From: Anaerolineaceae bacterium
GTDB lineage: Bacteria > Chloroflexota > Anaerolineae > Anaerolineales > Anaerolineaceae
Direction: 5' to 3'
NCBI GenBank assembly: GCA_002702705.1
Contig: PABH01000063.1
Coordinates: forward strand, 40,730 to 104,729
DNA length: 64,000 nt
Under the pieces are notes generated by a model. The model ran no database searches and was not told where the DNA came from. It was given only the letters and a program-made list of their open reading frames with translations. The position numbers and the translations under genes were made by a program. Shown here one piece after another: positions 17,427 to 26,798 of the stretch (its first letter is position 1; each line of letters starts with the position of its first letter).

Positions 17427-18206
17427 CTAATTTTCTATACATTTTTGTAATTTTATATTCCCAACCCATGTTATTGCTTCTCCCCCATTAAAACTTGGCC
17501 CAGCATTTATTCCAATAATCATAATTGAGGAATCTTTATTCCAATCTTTTGGGTTAAACTCTAAACTTCTTAATTCAATCCATTCATATGAGCCATTTCC
17601 AGGAAATGGTGGGGCTTTGGCCATTTGATTTGTGTTATTTATGTAGATATCTTGCATAAAAGTGTTTTGTGCAACTACAGAAATATGACTTTCCATAGTA
17701 TTTTCCGTTTTCATCCACGCAATAACTCTATAAGTAGCATCTTCTACAGGAATAACTTGTGAATTCCTAATCCAACTAAAGGAATTCGGATCGGCTAAAA
17801 AGTTTGATACCTGATGGTTGGTAAGAATTTTTAAACTTTCTTGTGTGCTATCAAAGGAAGTTTTATAGTAAGAGCTTAATGGATTTAGCAAAGAATTATT
17901 TATTTCCTCTAATGATGTAGGATTGAAATCCCAAACAGTTTCCCAACAATCTTCGTTATCTAACGCTTCACTTTTATCTTTATTACCTTTTTCAACAACT
18001 ATCGTTGGCGCTCTAACCGTTATAATATTTGCTGTTGATGAGTTTATAACAGGTTCAAATTTTATGGGTCCAATACCAATCTCAATAAGTTTAATTTGAC
18101 CACCAGATAATAAAACATATCCAAGAGCAATCAGACCAAGAAAGGCCATAAAAAGTGCCACAAGTAATGCATTAATTCCCGACTTATTAGAATCTTGATT
18201 CCCCAT
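17427..18206 (-). CDS. Membrane-anchored hypothetical protein with exported domain
   Basis: Of 259 residues, about 12-36 are a single membrane helix (NALLVALFMAFLGLIALGYV) and the rest should be outside. The C-terminal half alternates short strands (YRVIAWMKTENTMESHISVV, then YEWIELRSLEF), resembling a carbohydrate-binding jelly roll, but no family can be named. It is read leftward like all genes to 25427. R1 and R2 repeats flank it. Confidence 0.6.
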   Translation of the reverse strand: MGNQDSNKSGINALLVALFMAFLGLIALGYVLLSGGQIKLIEIGIGPIKFEPVINSSTANIITVRAPTIVVEKGNKDKSEALDNEDCWETVWDFNPTSLEEINNSLLNPLSSYYKTSFDSTQESLKILTNHQVSNFLADPNSFSWIRNSQVIPVEDATYRVIAWMKTENTMESHISVVAQNTFMQDIYINNTNQMAKAPPFPGNGSYEWIELRSLEFNPKDWNKDSSIMIIGINAGPSFNGGEAITWVGNIKLQKCIEN

Positions 18207-18792
18207 AATTTTCTCCTAGTTTCTTATCCTTGATTATTTTTAAGAAATTTCCATAAAAACTATCCCCCACTTTATAAAAGAGGTTTTAATTAATATTACC
18301 CATTTTTTCTAATATGTAAAGAATTATTTTGAGTAAAAAGCAGATGGCCTCGTTGGAAGAAACTAAACCGGCTTTTTTAATTCAGGGTTTTGCAACCCCT
18401 GAAAAGCAATTGGGAAAAAATCCTAGTGCAAACACGTCCTTACAAATTATCCAAGCATAACGTAGTGGTCCACGCGGCTGGTTTGCAAGATGAGGCGTGA
18501 CCTCGGCTGCGCGTGGAGGGTGAGCAGGTGAGCGGTTAGGATCAATCAAGCGTTTTTTCACAGGGGATCAGATCAGAAGGAAACCCAAAACTAACAAAAA
18601 TATATTTCACAATTTAATGTTGTTGCAAAATGTAAATAAAGACTTGTAATCAAGACCCACCCAATTACTAGGAATATATTCCAAAAAGATTTTTGCAAAT
18701 AGGAAATTATTTTTCTTGTATTTAATGTTTTTTTATCCAAAAAAATACTGCATATAAACTAATTATTGATTTTATTGAGTAATAAATTTAGT
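18207..18792. other. Intergenic stretch with R2 copy 2
   Basis: No gene is visible. The second R2 copy lies at 18467-18546 in otherwise AT-rich DNA. Confidence 0.6.
18467..18546 (+). repeat. R2 repeat, copy 2
   Basis: Second copy of the R2 repeat, diverged from 17318-17400 but with the blocks GCTGGTTTG, TGAGGC, GTGGAGGG and GTGAGCGGTT in order. The two copies bracket the 259-residue membrane protein gene. Confidence 0.5.
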
Positions 18793-21700
18793 TTAATATT
18801 CTTTTGCAAACCTTTCGTGAACCCAAAGAAATTCCTGTCGTTTATTCATTACTCGGACGAGTCCACCAAATCCAGGATCTTTCTTTTTTAAGATAAAATG
18901 TAACTCGCGCAGTGTAGATGATTGAGCGCGAATCGCTTCACCTTGTTCAAGCCGAGAAGTATCAGCTGGATTCCAAAAATCGCTGATATTTGATGTTTCT
19001 CCGATTGTTGCGTCTATGACGTTTTTACCAAATGCAAGTTCATTCTCTATTGCTTTATACCCCTCTTCGTCAAAATTTAATTTGATTGCTGATGAAGCAA
19101 TAGGAAGAACTAAGCTTAATGTGCCTGCAAGTAATTTTAAGTACGGGCCAGCAAGCCTGAACCACTCACGAGTGAGTTCAAGCTCATAAACTCCTTTTTT
19201 GCTTTCAATGCCATTTAGATTAGGACTGTTCAATGGTAAGCGAGAATGTTCGCACCACAATGTTAACCGGAATTGTGTCCGTACCCATTGTCGTGGATTA
19301 AAATTATTACGGTCAACCGGTACCAAGCTAAATAAGCGTGGACCTTCTTTCGCATCGTCAGTAAAAATACGAAGTAAATCATTATAAGAATTATCAATTC
19401 GACTAAGAATGCTTCGTTGTCGATCATCAAGTTGATCAAAACGCCCCATTACAATTTCATCCTGATTACTTAATTGACGTCTAACCCCCACTAATTCGGC
19501 TTTAATTTCTGCAAAACCAGTAAAGAGGATGTTAGCATCATTTTGTGTTGCAGAAGGTGAATTAAGTAAGAGGCTTTCTATATTTTGCCATTCATTGCAT
19601 ACAGGGCAAGGTTGCTCAGGGCGACCGCGTTTTTTATTCTCAATGAGTTTTCGTACTTCAAAAAGCCCTTTACAAGGAATTTGATTCAAACAAGGGACAG
19701 TTACATCACATCGTAGACCTTCCCAGAAACTCTCAATCAAGTATTTAACTTCATACGTCAACATTGCAAGAAAATTCACAGGGAAAGGCGCGCGCACAGT
19801 AATTCGCACATCATTACCGATATGTTCCAATAGGGCACGGCCATTATAATCACCATCTAAAATTAAACCACGTTGCCAATGAATACTGTCTTTGTATATT
19901 ACACGACCTAGAGAAAATTTGTGCAAACGAACTATTAACTGATAGAACAAACCTTCCGCATTAGCGGATTGTCCACTCTGAGCATCAACTATACGACAAA
20001 CTTGAATTTGTTGAATATCTCCATCTGAAGGTTTTTCCTTCCATACATCCGATATATTTTTCGGACGAATATCTGGGACAAGTTGTCCAATGAGACTTAA
20101 TGGGTTTAATTCATTTTTTTCTGAAGGATCAGCAACACGATATGAGAGATCAAAACGTTCCATCAGACGCAAAAAAATTGGATGGAGAGTCTCTTGGTAA
20201 CGTGTGTCACTGCTACGAGTTGGGTTATTCCATAAATAGCTTAGGTGCGAGAACTTTACTAAACCATGAGCAAGGCGGGTTTGCTCATCATCAAGGACAT
20301 AACTCATAGCGGTAGCGAGCCAGTCCGGACGCAAGATAATGATGTCTCTTAGAGTGGGGTCATTTTCGTAATGAGTAAGGTGGCCGAGACTATGTGAGAT
20401 TTTTATGAAAAGACGGGATATCTCATCGTCCATTTTGTACTTGCGGCAAATATTTAATACTTCATCCAGAGGAAGGAATGGTACTGCTTTTTCTAGTAAT
20501 TCAGTACGAACATCCTGAAAACTTTTCGGTACAAAACGTCCTACTTCAGGTAAAGCTGCCGCAACATGAGCTATAGCAAACTTAAGCTCGGTAATTCCTT
20601 TGCGATTCCCGCTTCCATCAGGTTTACTATCAACAAAGAAAAAATCAACGATACTTTCCCTCCCAAATAAGTCCCATAATTCTTGGCGATCTATATCTGG
20701 TTGGCGTTGCTGTGGTCCACCGTGCGTTGCAACTACAATAATCTTTGCACTCGGCTCACGTCGTTTAATAAGTTGAATCCATTCCTTCACAAAGCCTTGT
20801 TGTGTACCCTCCCGAGGTTTCCATACAACAAGATAAACTGCAGGGGCACTAAAGAATAATTGATGTGTAGGACGGTAAACACGCTGCCCCCCAAAATCCC
20901 ATCCATTGAGAGTAATTTCTTTTTCAATCCCTGAGTTGTCTTCAGTAATAATGATTTTAACTTGACGAATTTCTATACCATGGGTGGACGGATGTACCTT
21001 CCATTCATTCCCAAGCAAGGCGTCCATAAGGCAAGTTTTACCCACTTCGCCTTCCCCAACCAGAATAAGTTTAGCTTCATTAATAATGATCTGCTCTTTT
21101 GCTTTTGCACGTAAATAAGCCTTGACACTGTCAAGGCCATTTTTATACGCCTCAGCAAGTTCAAGGTTGATTGGATTTTCATCTAGGAACAAATATTGAA
21201 GCTGGGTAAGTTCACTTAATTTATCAGGCAAATCCTTTAAGTAATTATTTGAAATATTTAAATATTTCAATTGCGAGAGGTGTCCTAATGCCTCTGGAAG
21301 TGATTTAATTTTATTGAAACCAATATTCATTTCATTTAATTTGTCGAGGTTACCAATCGTATCTGGTAATTCAATTAAATAATTGAATGAACTATCAAGA
21401 AAGTTCAATTGAGAAAGTTGACCAAGAGACTTTGGCAAAGTATTGAATATATTATTGTGAATATCTAAAGATTTTAAACTTTTGAGTTTGCCTATAGAAT
21501 ATGGAAGTTCCTTCAACCGATTACTGGAAAGATCCAAATCTTCCAAATGTTCTAGTTCTCCAATTGAATTAGGTATCAATTCAATTTTATTATTGTTAAT
21601 TTTAAGGTGCTCTAACCGTTTCAGATTTCCTATCGTGTTTGGGACCGATGAGATTTGGTTATTATTAAGGACAAGTGACTGCAAATTTTGGAATTGACAT

Positions 21701-21999
21701 AGCCATTCAGGTATGGATTTCAACAAATTATCACTTATATTGAGATACTCCAAGGATGTTAACAAACTAAACCATTCTGGCAAATTAATTATTCGATTAT
21801 TTGCCAGATTTATTCTCCATAATTTCTTTGAAAGAAATTCAATCGCATCAATATTCATACGTAATGAATGTTCGTAAAACAATTCTCTTCCAGGAAGAAC
21901 CTTGATATCAATTCCTCCTAGATTGAGATCGTGAGTACCTGAATACAAAACATGCACGATTCTTCTTTCTGCTTCACGATTTGCTTCACTTTTCCCCAT
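18793..21999 (-). CDS. Roco protein: leucine-rich repeats, Roc GTPase and COR domain
   Basis: About ten 23-residue leucine-rich repeats span roughly 60-285. The Roc domain follows: P-loop GEGEVGKT (about 313-320), WDFGGQ (about 366) and VVATHGG in place of the usual NKxD (about 420). The COR domain runs to about 720 (ILRPDWLATAMSYVL). A CxxxxxC...CPVC pair near 760-790 may bind zinc, and the C-terminus (to 1068) is unassigned. Bacterial Roco proteins are dimer-regulated GTPases of mostly unknown role, some linked to biological conflict. It lies alone between repeat copies in an island, consistent with an accessory or defence function. No effector domain is evident. Confidence 0.88.
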   Translation of the reverse strand: MGKSEANREAERRIVHVLYSGTHDLNLGGIDIKVLPGRELFYEHSLRMNIDAIEFLSKKLWRINLANNRIINLPEWFSLLTSLEYLNISDNLLKSIPEWLCQFQNLQSLVLNNNQISSVPNTIGNLKRLEHLKINNNKIELIPNSIGELEHLEDLDLSSNRLKELPYSIGKLKSLKSLDIHNNIFNTLPKSLGQLSQLNFLDSSFNYLIELPDTIGNLDKLNEMNIGFNKIKSLPEALGHLSQLKYLNISNNYLKDLPDKLSELTQLQYLFLDENPINLELAEAYKNGLDSVKAYLRAKAKEQIIINEAKLILVGEGEVGKTCLMDALLGNEWKVHPSTHGIEIRQVKIIITEDNSGIEKEITLNGWDFGGQRVYRPTHQLFFSAPAVYLVVWKPREGTQQGFVKEWIQLIKRREPSAKIIVVATHGGPQQRQPDIDRQELWDLFGRESIVDFFFVDSKPDGSGNRKGITELKFAIAHVAAALPEVGRFVPKSFQDVRTELLEKAVPFLPLDEVLNICRKYKMDDEISRLFIKISHSLGHLTHYENDPTLRDIIILRPDWLATAMSYVLDDEQTRLAHGLVKFSHLSYLWNNPTRSSDTRYQETLHPIFLRLMERFDLSYRVADPSEKNELNPLSLIGQLVPDIRPKNISDVWKEKPSDGDIQQIQVCRIVDAQSGQSANAEGLFYQLIVRLHKFSLGRVIYKDSIHWQRGLILDGDYNGRALLEHIGNDVRITVRAPFPVNFLAMLTYEVKYLIESFWEGLRCDVTVPCLNQIPCKGLFEVRKLIENKKRGRPEQPCPVCNEWQNIESLLLNSPSATQNDANILFTGFAEIKAELVGVRRQLSNQDEIVMGRFDQLDDRQRSILSRIDNSYNDLLRIFTDDAKEGPRLFSLVPVDRNNFNPRQWVRTQFRLTLWCEHSRLPLNSPNLNGIESKKGVYELELTREWFRLAGPYLKLLAGTLSLVLPIASSAIKLNFDEEGYKAIENELAFGKNVIDATIGETSNISDFWNPADTSRLEQGEAIRAQSSTLRELHFILKKKDPGFGGLVRVMNKRQEFLWVHERFAKEY

Positions 22000-22467
22000 T
22001 TGTGCTGCCTTTCTGCATAGGAGCTATCAATTATTATTTTCCACCATTGCAATAAATTCACTCAATAATTAGTCCAAATATAAAAATTGCACTTTTATTG
22101 AAACTTAGTTAGCATAAAGTCTATGAATTCTTTTGATTTCCAATTTTATTATAAATTTTTTTTGTAAATTCATAACCAAGCTAAGTTATTAACAACCACC
22201 TTATTGTCGAGTGATTAACTGAAATTTCGCAATATGGTAATAGACCAACCCAACAAACAAATTGATTACAAAAGTATAGATTTTTTTTAACTAAAATAAA
22301 AGGAAATATTGGTATGAAAAACCTTATTAATAGATTAATATCAGGAGAGCGAAGCGGAACTGGGTGTTCTTGGCTGCGGTAAAAATGAGGCGTTTTCGAG
22401 GCCTGCCGGCCTTGTGCGTGGAGTTGCGGAGCGTGGAGCGGAATTACCTAAAATTTGAACAAGAAAT
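22000..22467. other. Intergenic stretch with R1 copy 2
   Basis: No gene is seen. It should hold the promoter of the Roco gene (reads leftward from 21999). R1 copy 2 is at 22346-22442, just after the stop of the next gene. Confidence 0.5.
22346..22442 (+). repeat. R1 repeat, copy 2 (partial)
   Basis: Contains GTTCTTGGCTGCGGTAAAAA, then GGCGTTTTCGAGGCCTGC and GCGGAGCGTGGAGCG, matching the right half of the full copies at 23971 and 25561. The left half is missing. Confidence 0.8.
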
Positions 22468-23187
22468 TTATTTACAAGCACTATTTAATGGTTTAATTGC
22501 TTCAGCTAAGCCAAATAGGTCAAATGTTGTTGATACTGGAGATGAGTTAAATGGAGTGAATCCAAATGTCATTTTTTCGCTAACCAACATTTTATCTATT
22601 AAATTGTTAGGATAATCAAAAAACAATGCTTCACCATCCGTTGATTGTGTCCCTATCAACTCAAAAGCTTCGTTTGAATCAAACCGGATACGAACGGTTG
22701 CTCTACCATACAAACCGTATTCAACGTCAAAACTCATACCAACATCAATATACACTTCTTTTTTACCTTCCAAACAACGAACATGCAACCTTGGTGTGTA
22801 TGAATTATTTGGCCAACCTGAGACACCTGTATTTGCTTTCAGTTCTAAATCAACTGAAGTTGAGTCATCAAATGATGATTTCCCCATATATGTAAACCAT
22901 TTCCCTTCAGGGTCTGTTGTTTTTGTTGGCCTTGTCGTTTTTGTAGGCGTTATTGTCTTAGTTGGAGCTAATGTAGGGGTTAGTGTATTTGTTGGTCTTT
23001 TTGTTAACGTTGGTGTGAGCGTAAACGTTGATGTTGGTTGAGGTGTTTGCGTTTCAGTTGGAAAAAAAATTAATTGTTTGTTTATTGAAAATGAAACTGA
23101 ATAGAAACCCAATAAATAAAAAAATAAAAGCACAAAAAAAACTAAAACAATAGAAATACTGGCAATTTTTAATATTTTGTCACCCAT
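22468..23187 (-). CDS. Exported protein with membrane anchor and Thr/Pro-rich linker
   Basis: This 239-residue protein has a membrane helix at about 10-32, then a linker of repeated T-P/T-K units (about 42-95), then a globular domain of about 140 residues outside the cell. Such TPTPT linkers are frequent in Anaerolineae surface proteins. The domain is not recognised. It lies 30 bp downstream of the 166-residue gene, in the same direction, so the two may be cotranscribed. Confidence 0.6.
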   Translation of the reverse strand: MGDKILKIASISIVLVFFVLLFFYLLGFYSVSFSINKQLIFFPTETQTPQPTSTFTLTPTLTKRPTNTLTPTLAPTKTITPTKTTRPTKTTDPEGKWFTYMGKSSFDDSTSVDLELKANTGVSGWPNNSYTPRLHVRCLEGKKEVYIDVGMSFDVEYGLYGRATVRIRFDSNEAFELIGTQSTDGEALFFDYPNNLIDKMLVSEKMTFGFTPFNSSPVSTTFDLFGLAEAIKPLNSACK

Positions 23188-23217
23188 TACAATTTTCCTT
23201 TATTGTTGAATTATTAA

Positions 23218-23718
23218 TCAGCTTCCTGGTATTTCCCATTCATCTAATTTATTCCGACTTACGACAAGTTTTTTAAGAGGATTCTTGGGACCATATGCTC
23301 GCAAACTTGCTCGTGTGATTAATTCAACTGTAATAACTTGAGGTTTTTCAAGATTGAAATCTATACATTTATTAATATCTAATGGTTCTAATAAACATAC
23401 TTGCATTTTTTTTGCTTCATTTATTGCTGGAAAACCACATACTAAAGCAAAGTAAACAGGTTGAGTTTGCTGTTTTTCGGATATTTTCTTCAACTCTGAA
23501 GTTTGAAAAGGGAAACTCCAAACTGTTTTTTCTTCTTTTTTTGTAATTCTAGAACAAATCGAATATTTAACATACACAATTACAGCATCATTAAGAACGT
23601 ACATAGCCCAAGCATCCGATTTATCTGTTTCAACCAATCTCAATGTCGGTGAATCATTCCGAAGGATTCTAGTTAGGACAATACCATGCATGAGATGAAA
23701 TTCTTTAACATGACTCAT
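23218..23718 (-). CDS. Hypothetical 166-residue soluble protein
   Basis: The start at 23716-23718 (MSHVKEFHLMHG) is preferred over an upstream one because ACGGAGAC lies 9 bases before it. The protein is a mix of strands and helices with no signal peptide and no motif I can assign. It is probably cotranscribed with the Thr/Pro-linker protein. It may be an intracellular partner of that surface protein, but nothing in the sequence proves it. Confidence 0.5.
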   Translation of the reverse strand: MSHVKEFHLMHGIVLTRILRNDSPTLRLVETDKSDAWAMYVLNDAVIVYVKYSICSRITKKEEKTVWSFPFQTSELKKISEKQQTQPVYFALVCGFPAINEAKKMQVCLLEPLDINKCIDFNLEKPQVITVELITRASLRAYGPKNPLKKLVVSRNKLDEWEIPGS

Positions 23719-23970
23719 ATTGAAATGTCTCCGTAAGAAAACTATAGATTGAATTCTTTTTTGTCGGTATATGTTCAAAAAATTAAAATTAATTTGATTA
23801 GAATACCGCCCTAAATATAATGATAAATATAGTATAGCATAAACAAAATTTCACAACTAAAATATTTAGAATAACTTTTTTTGTACTTCGATAATAAGTT
23901 GGGCGTCAGGTCACAGACATGCTTGTAAAAGGAGTTGCGTCACAATTAACGAGCAATTTTTATCGGATCA

Positions 23971-24204
23971 GTAGCGAAAGGCGGAGCAAGCGGAGCTGGT
24001 GGAAGGGCGCGGCCGAGAGAAAAACGCTTCTTTTCGCAGCCATCCGCAGCCGCGTCGCGAAGGTGGGACGGGCGTGGTGGACTTGGAGAACGTCCCACCG
24101 AGCGTGGCGGCAAGGGGTGTTTTTGGCTGCGGTAAAAAAGAGGCGTTTTCGAGGCCTGCCGGCCTGGAGCGCGGCGGTGCGGAGCGTGGAGCGTGGGATA
24201 GTTA
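23971..24204 (+). repeat. R1 repeat, copy 3 (full length, about 230 bp)
   Basis: One of two complete copies, nearly identical to 25561-25795. The two halves are partly inverted: GTGGGACG pairs with CGTCCCAC, and AAAACGCTTCTTTTCGCAGCC pairs in parts with GGCTGC and AAAAGAGGCGTTTT. It can fold into a long imperfect hairpin. GC-rich frames inside look coding only because of base composition. Confidence 0.85.
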
Positions 24205-24259
24205 ATCGTGAAAGGGAGAGCGGCAATGGTGGGAAAGACGTTTTTATGTGAAAAAAAAT

Positions 24260-24757
24260 TTAAGATGAAAACCATATCATTAATATTGAGATAAATCCTA
24301 ATAGCAAAGTAATGGTTAAGAAATTTATACTTGTAAAGTAACTCATTTTTTTTTGTTTTACATTAGCTTTATCCCATGATGAAGGGAAAATAGAAGTATT
24401 TTCATTCAAATCTTCTGCATACAATTGTTTGTCGAAACATTTAAGAATTTTCGCTATTTTTGATATAACAGTCTTGTTTTCTTCCTGCCACTCACGATTT
24501 CTAATTTGCCAAATAATCGAAAATGCAACCAAAGACAATATCAAAATCGATGCAACAATTTTTCCATAAATACCATAATTGGAAAAAATTGTTGATTTAG
24601 TTCTATCAACAATAAGTAAAGCTCCAATGAAAATAGCAATTAAATTATTAGCCCAAGAAAAAATCTTGTCCTGCCTTTCCCGTAAAAACCTTATCTCCTG
24701 CTTTGATTGGTCATAAAGGAACATCAACAATTCTTGTTTTTCATTTTTTTCACTCAT
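24260..24757 (-). CDS. Hypothetical protein with three membrane helices
   Basis: This 165-residue protein begins with a charged helix (EKQELLMFLYDQSKQEIRFL). It then has membrane helices near 35-51, 64-82 and 142-162, with a cytoplasmic loop of about 55 residues between the second and third. The layout recalls small SLATT-like membrane effectors of conflict systems, but the sequence alone does not establish that. It lies between R1 copies 3 and 4 with the LTD protein gene. Confidence 0.5.
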   Translation of the reverse strand: MSEKNEKQELLMFLYDQSKQEIRFLRERQDKIFSWANNLIAIFIGALLIVDRTKSTIFSNYGIYGKIVASILILSLVAFSIIWQIRNREWQEENKTVISKIAKILKCFDKQLYAEDLNENTSIFPSSWDKANVKQKKMSYFTSINFLTITLLLGFISILMIWFSS

Positions 24758-24899
24758 AGAACTAATTACCTATCCCTTCTAATGAAAATATAATAATAAT
24801 TGAATTATTAAGTAAATAATACAATAAAAACCAATTTAAATTAATTAGCTATCAGGTTAAGTAGCGATCGAAGTGAGTGAAAGATATGGGCAGATTTAA

Positions 24900-25427
24900 T
24901 TAATTGTATGAATATTCGTCAATTAATTTGCCGGTGGAATCTTTTAGGTAAGCTGTGTCTCCGGAGTTGTTCCAAATGGCTGAGGAGCTTTGATAATTGA
25001 AGCTGCAATATTCAGGATGGTCTTGATTGGTGTATACCCGACAGGTTTGGCCTGGCTGCATTTCATAACTGCGAAATGTATAAACATGATTCGCGATATC
25101 ACGGATGGTCCAATTATGGACCTGGATGATTTTTGAATCCATATTTTTGATTTCCACGTATTCATCAGGCTCTGATGTTCCGGATCCATTGGCACGAATT
25201 GAGATGATTTGGATGTTTCCTGTGGTCGCGATTTGCGGGATGGGTGTGGCGGTTGGCCCCATTGGGGTTGGTGTGATTGGTGTGAGCGTAGGGGTGGGTG
25301 TGTTTTCTGGTTTGACTACCATGGGTAAGAAAATTTGATTTGGTTCCAAGATTTGGGCGATAACCGGTCGGTGGAAAAGGACCAGAACTAACAGTACAAA
25401 TAAAACTAATTTTGATGCTTTTTTCAT
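24900..25427 (-). CDS. Secreted lamin-tail domain protein
   Basis: A signal peptide occupies residues 1-25 (hydrophobic core LVLFVLLVLVLF, AQ at the cleavage region). A Thr/Pro linker follows (about 42-66). Residues about 70-175 form a lamin-tail (LTD) domain: IQIISIRANG, DEYVEIKNMDSK, WTIRDIANHVYTF and a DSTGKLIDEYSY end. LTDs in bacteria are extracellular, often on nucleases or surface proteins. Here the domain is alone, so it is probably a binding module. The two cysteines of the domain may form a disulphide. Confidence 0.75.
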   Translation of the reverse strand: MKKASKLVLFVLLVLVLFHRPVIAQILEPNQIFLPMVVKPENTPTPTLTPITPTPMGPTATPIPQIATTGNIQIISIRANGSGTSEPDEYVEIKNMDSKIIQVHNWTIRDIANHVYTFRSYEMQPGQTCRVYTNQDHPEYCSFNYQSSSAIWNNSGDTAYLKDSTGKLIDEYSYN

Positions 25428-25560
25428 TTTATAACCCCTGAAGTAAATTTATTTGCCTCCCTGCAATTAGTATTCTACAGTATTTTGGAGAAAAGTAAAA
25501 CTGGTTCATCGCCGGCAAACAGATGGGGACAATCAATCGATTCTTATTACTGGGGATCAG

Positions 25561-25795
25561 GTCAGCAGCGGAAGGCGGAGCAAGCGGAGCTGGCGGAAGG
25601 GCGCGGCCGAGAGAAAAACGCTTCTTTTCGCAGCCACCCGCAGCCGCGTCGCGAAGGTGGGAGGGGCGTGGCGCACTTGAAGAACCTCCCACCGAGCGTG
25701 GCGGCAAGGGGTGTTCTTGGCTGCGGTAAAAAAGAGGCGTTTTCGAGGCCTGCCGGCCTGGAACGCGGCGGTGCGGAGCGTGGAACGAGGGGATA
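25561..25795 (+). repeat. R1 repeat, copy 4 (full length)
   Basis: Near-identical to copy 3. Differences cluster in the central part (for example GTGGGAGGGGCG against GTGGGACGGGCG) and partly keep the stem, since the opposite arm changes from CGTCCCACC to CCTCCCACC. This compensatory change suggests that structure is conserved. Confidence 0.85.
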
Positions 25796-25797
25796 AA

Positions 25798-25886
25798 AAA
25801 AAACTGCCGGCGTGAGGGGGTCACGTCGACAGATAACGGTCGAAACCGTCTTGATTAGTATAGATTGGAATTTCCAGGGTGTCAAG
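25798..25886 (-). ncRNA. Putative small RNA gene A (promoter, two hairpins, terminator)
   Basis: On the minus strand, TTGACA and TATACT are 17 bases apart (25864-25886 region). A transcript of about 60 bases would follow: hairpin GACGGTTTCGACCGTT, then a long stem with a C-rich loop (CTGTCGACGTG ... CACGCCGGCAG) and a run of eight T. It is about 89% identical over 89 bases to unit C at 33082. Differences in the terminator stem are mostly wobble-compatible. Confidence 0.55.
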
Positions 25887-26035
25887 GAAGGATAGACAGG
25901 AAGGATAGAAAAATTGTTCTTGGTTATTACGGGTATTTTCTCGGATTTGTGTTTATAATTATTTTCATCAGTCTTCCGAAGCCATAAAAGCTTTTTATCA
26001 GGTTTGGGACATAATGAAAGCGAGCATTGAAGTTC

Positions 26036-26797
26036 ATGTCTGAGTTTGTGTTGTTTCTTGATGAATCCGGAGATCATGATCTTAAACGAGTTGATCCTAA
26101 TTTCCCATTTTTTTGTTTAGCCGGTTGCGCTTTCGAACGCGAATATTATAAAAATGTGGCGCGGGAAAGAATTGATATGCTGAAGATCAAGTTTTGGGGA
26201 CATACGGATGTTATTTTTCATTCAAGGGAAATTCGAAAGCGTGAAGGGGATTTTTATATTTTGATGGACCCGGAAATAAGAACTGCTTTCTATTCAGAGA
26301 TCAATGCATTAATGGATGAACTCGATTTTACACTTTTTTCGGTTGTGATTGATAAGGGGAAACATTTGAAAAAGTATAAGGATCGGGCAGAACATCCTTA
26401 TAATTTCGCTTTTGAGATGCTGATGGAGCGGTATTCGATGTATTTGTTCAAAAAAGGCGGCTCGAATGGGTATGTGCTGGCTGAATCACGTGGGCGGAAT
26501 GAAGATGATCTTCTGGAAGAGGTGTATGAGTATCTTTATGATTTGGGAAATTATTACAGCGGCAATTATAAAAATGTAACCAGTTTGGGCTTTAAGAAAA
26601 AAGTTGAAAATATCAATGGTTTGCAATTGGCGGACCTGGTGGCGTATCCGATCGCTCGAAAGGTGATGGCACCCGATCAGAAGAATTTGGCTTTTGATGT
26701 TTTGAAGGATAAATTCCACTCAAATGGGCGGCGGAAAATTGGGTGCGGGTTGAAGATTTTCCCCGACCAGCGGGGTTTTGAACGAATCTTTAAATAA
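26036..26797 (+). CDS. DUF3800 domain protein
   Basis: This 253-residue protein starts with the family hallmark VLFLDESGDHD and ends with LQLADLVAYPIARKV. DUF3800 proteins are common in mobile and defence loci; an RNase H-like nuclease fold has been proposed for the family, and the Asp residues of both motifs are kept here. ATG 26036 is taken over the TTG nine bases upstream. It is read toward the hsd operon and lies within the stretch bounded by small RNA units A and C, so it is probably part of the same defence cassette. Confidence 0.75.
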   Translation: MSEFVLFLDESGDHDLKRVDPNFPFFCLAGCAFEREYYKNVARERIDMLKIKFWGHTDVIFHSREIRKREGDFYILMDPEIRTAFYSEINALMDELDFTLFSVVIDKGKHLKKYKDRAEHPYNFAFEMLMERYSMYLFKKGGSNGYVLAESRGRNEDDLLEEVYEYLYDLGNYYSGNYKNVTSLGFKKKVENINGLQLADLVAYPIARKVMAPDQKNLAFDVLKDKFHSNGRRKIGCGLKIFPDQRGFERIFK

Positions 26798-26798
26798 A

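Larger units (their letters stand above)
25428..26035. other. Intergenic stretch with R1 copy 4 and a small RNA unit
   Basis: No protein gene is supported. It carries the fourth R1 repeat (25561-25795) directly followed by the first promoter-hairpin-terminator unit (25798-25886). Confidence 0.7.

Noticed and set aside
23999..24205. GC-rich open frames within R1 copies 3 and 4 (the second at 25485-25796) that encode similar Arg/Gly-rich peptides
   Set aside because: The similarity follows from the repeat itself. Several frames on both strands stay open because of GC-rich, stop-poor sequence, the partial copies break the frame, and no ribosome site is present.
17089..25795. R1 copies as integron attC sites with gene cassettes
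   Set aside because: Although genes share one strand and lie between hairpin repeats, I found no GTTRRRY/RYYYAAC core sites at the ends, and no recombinase adjacent has an integron-integrase look.
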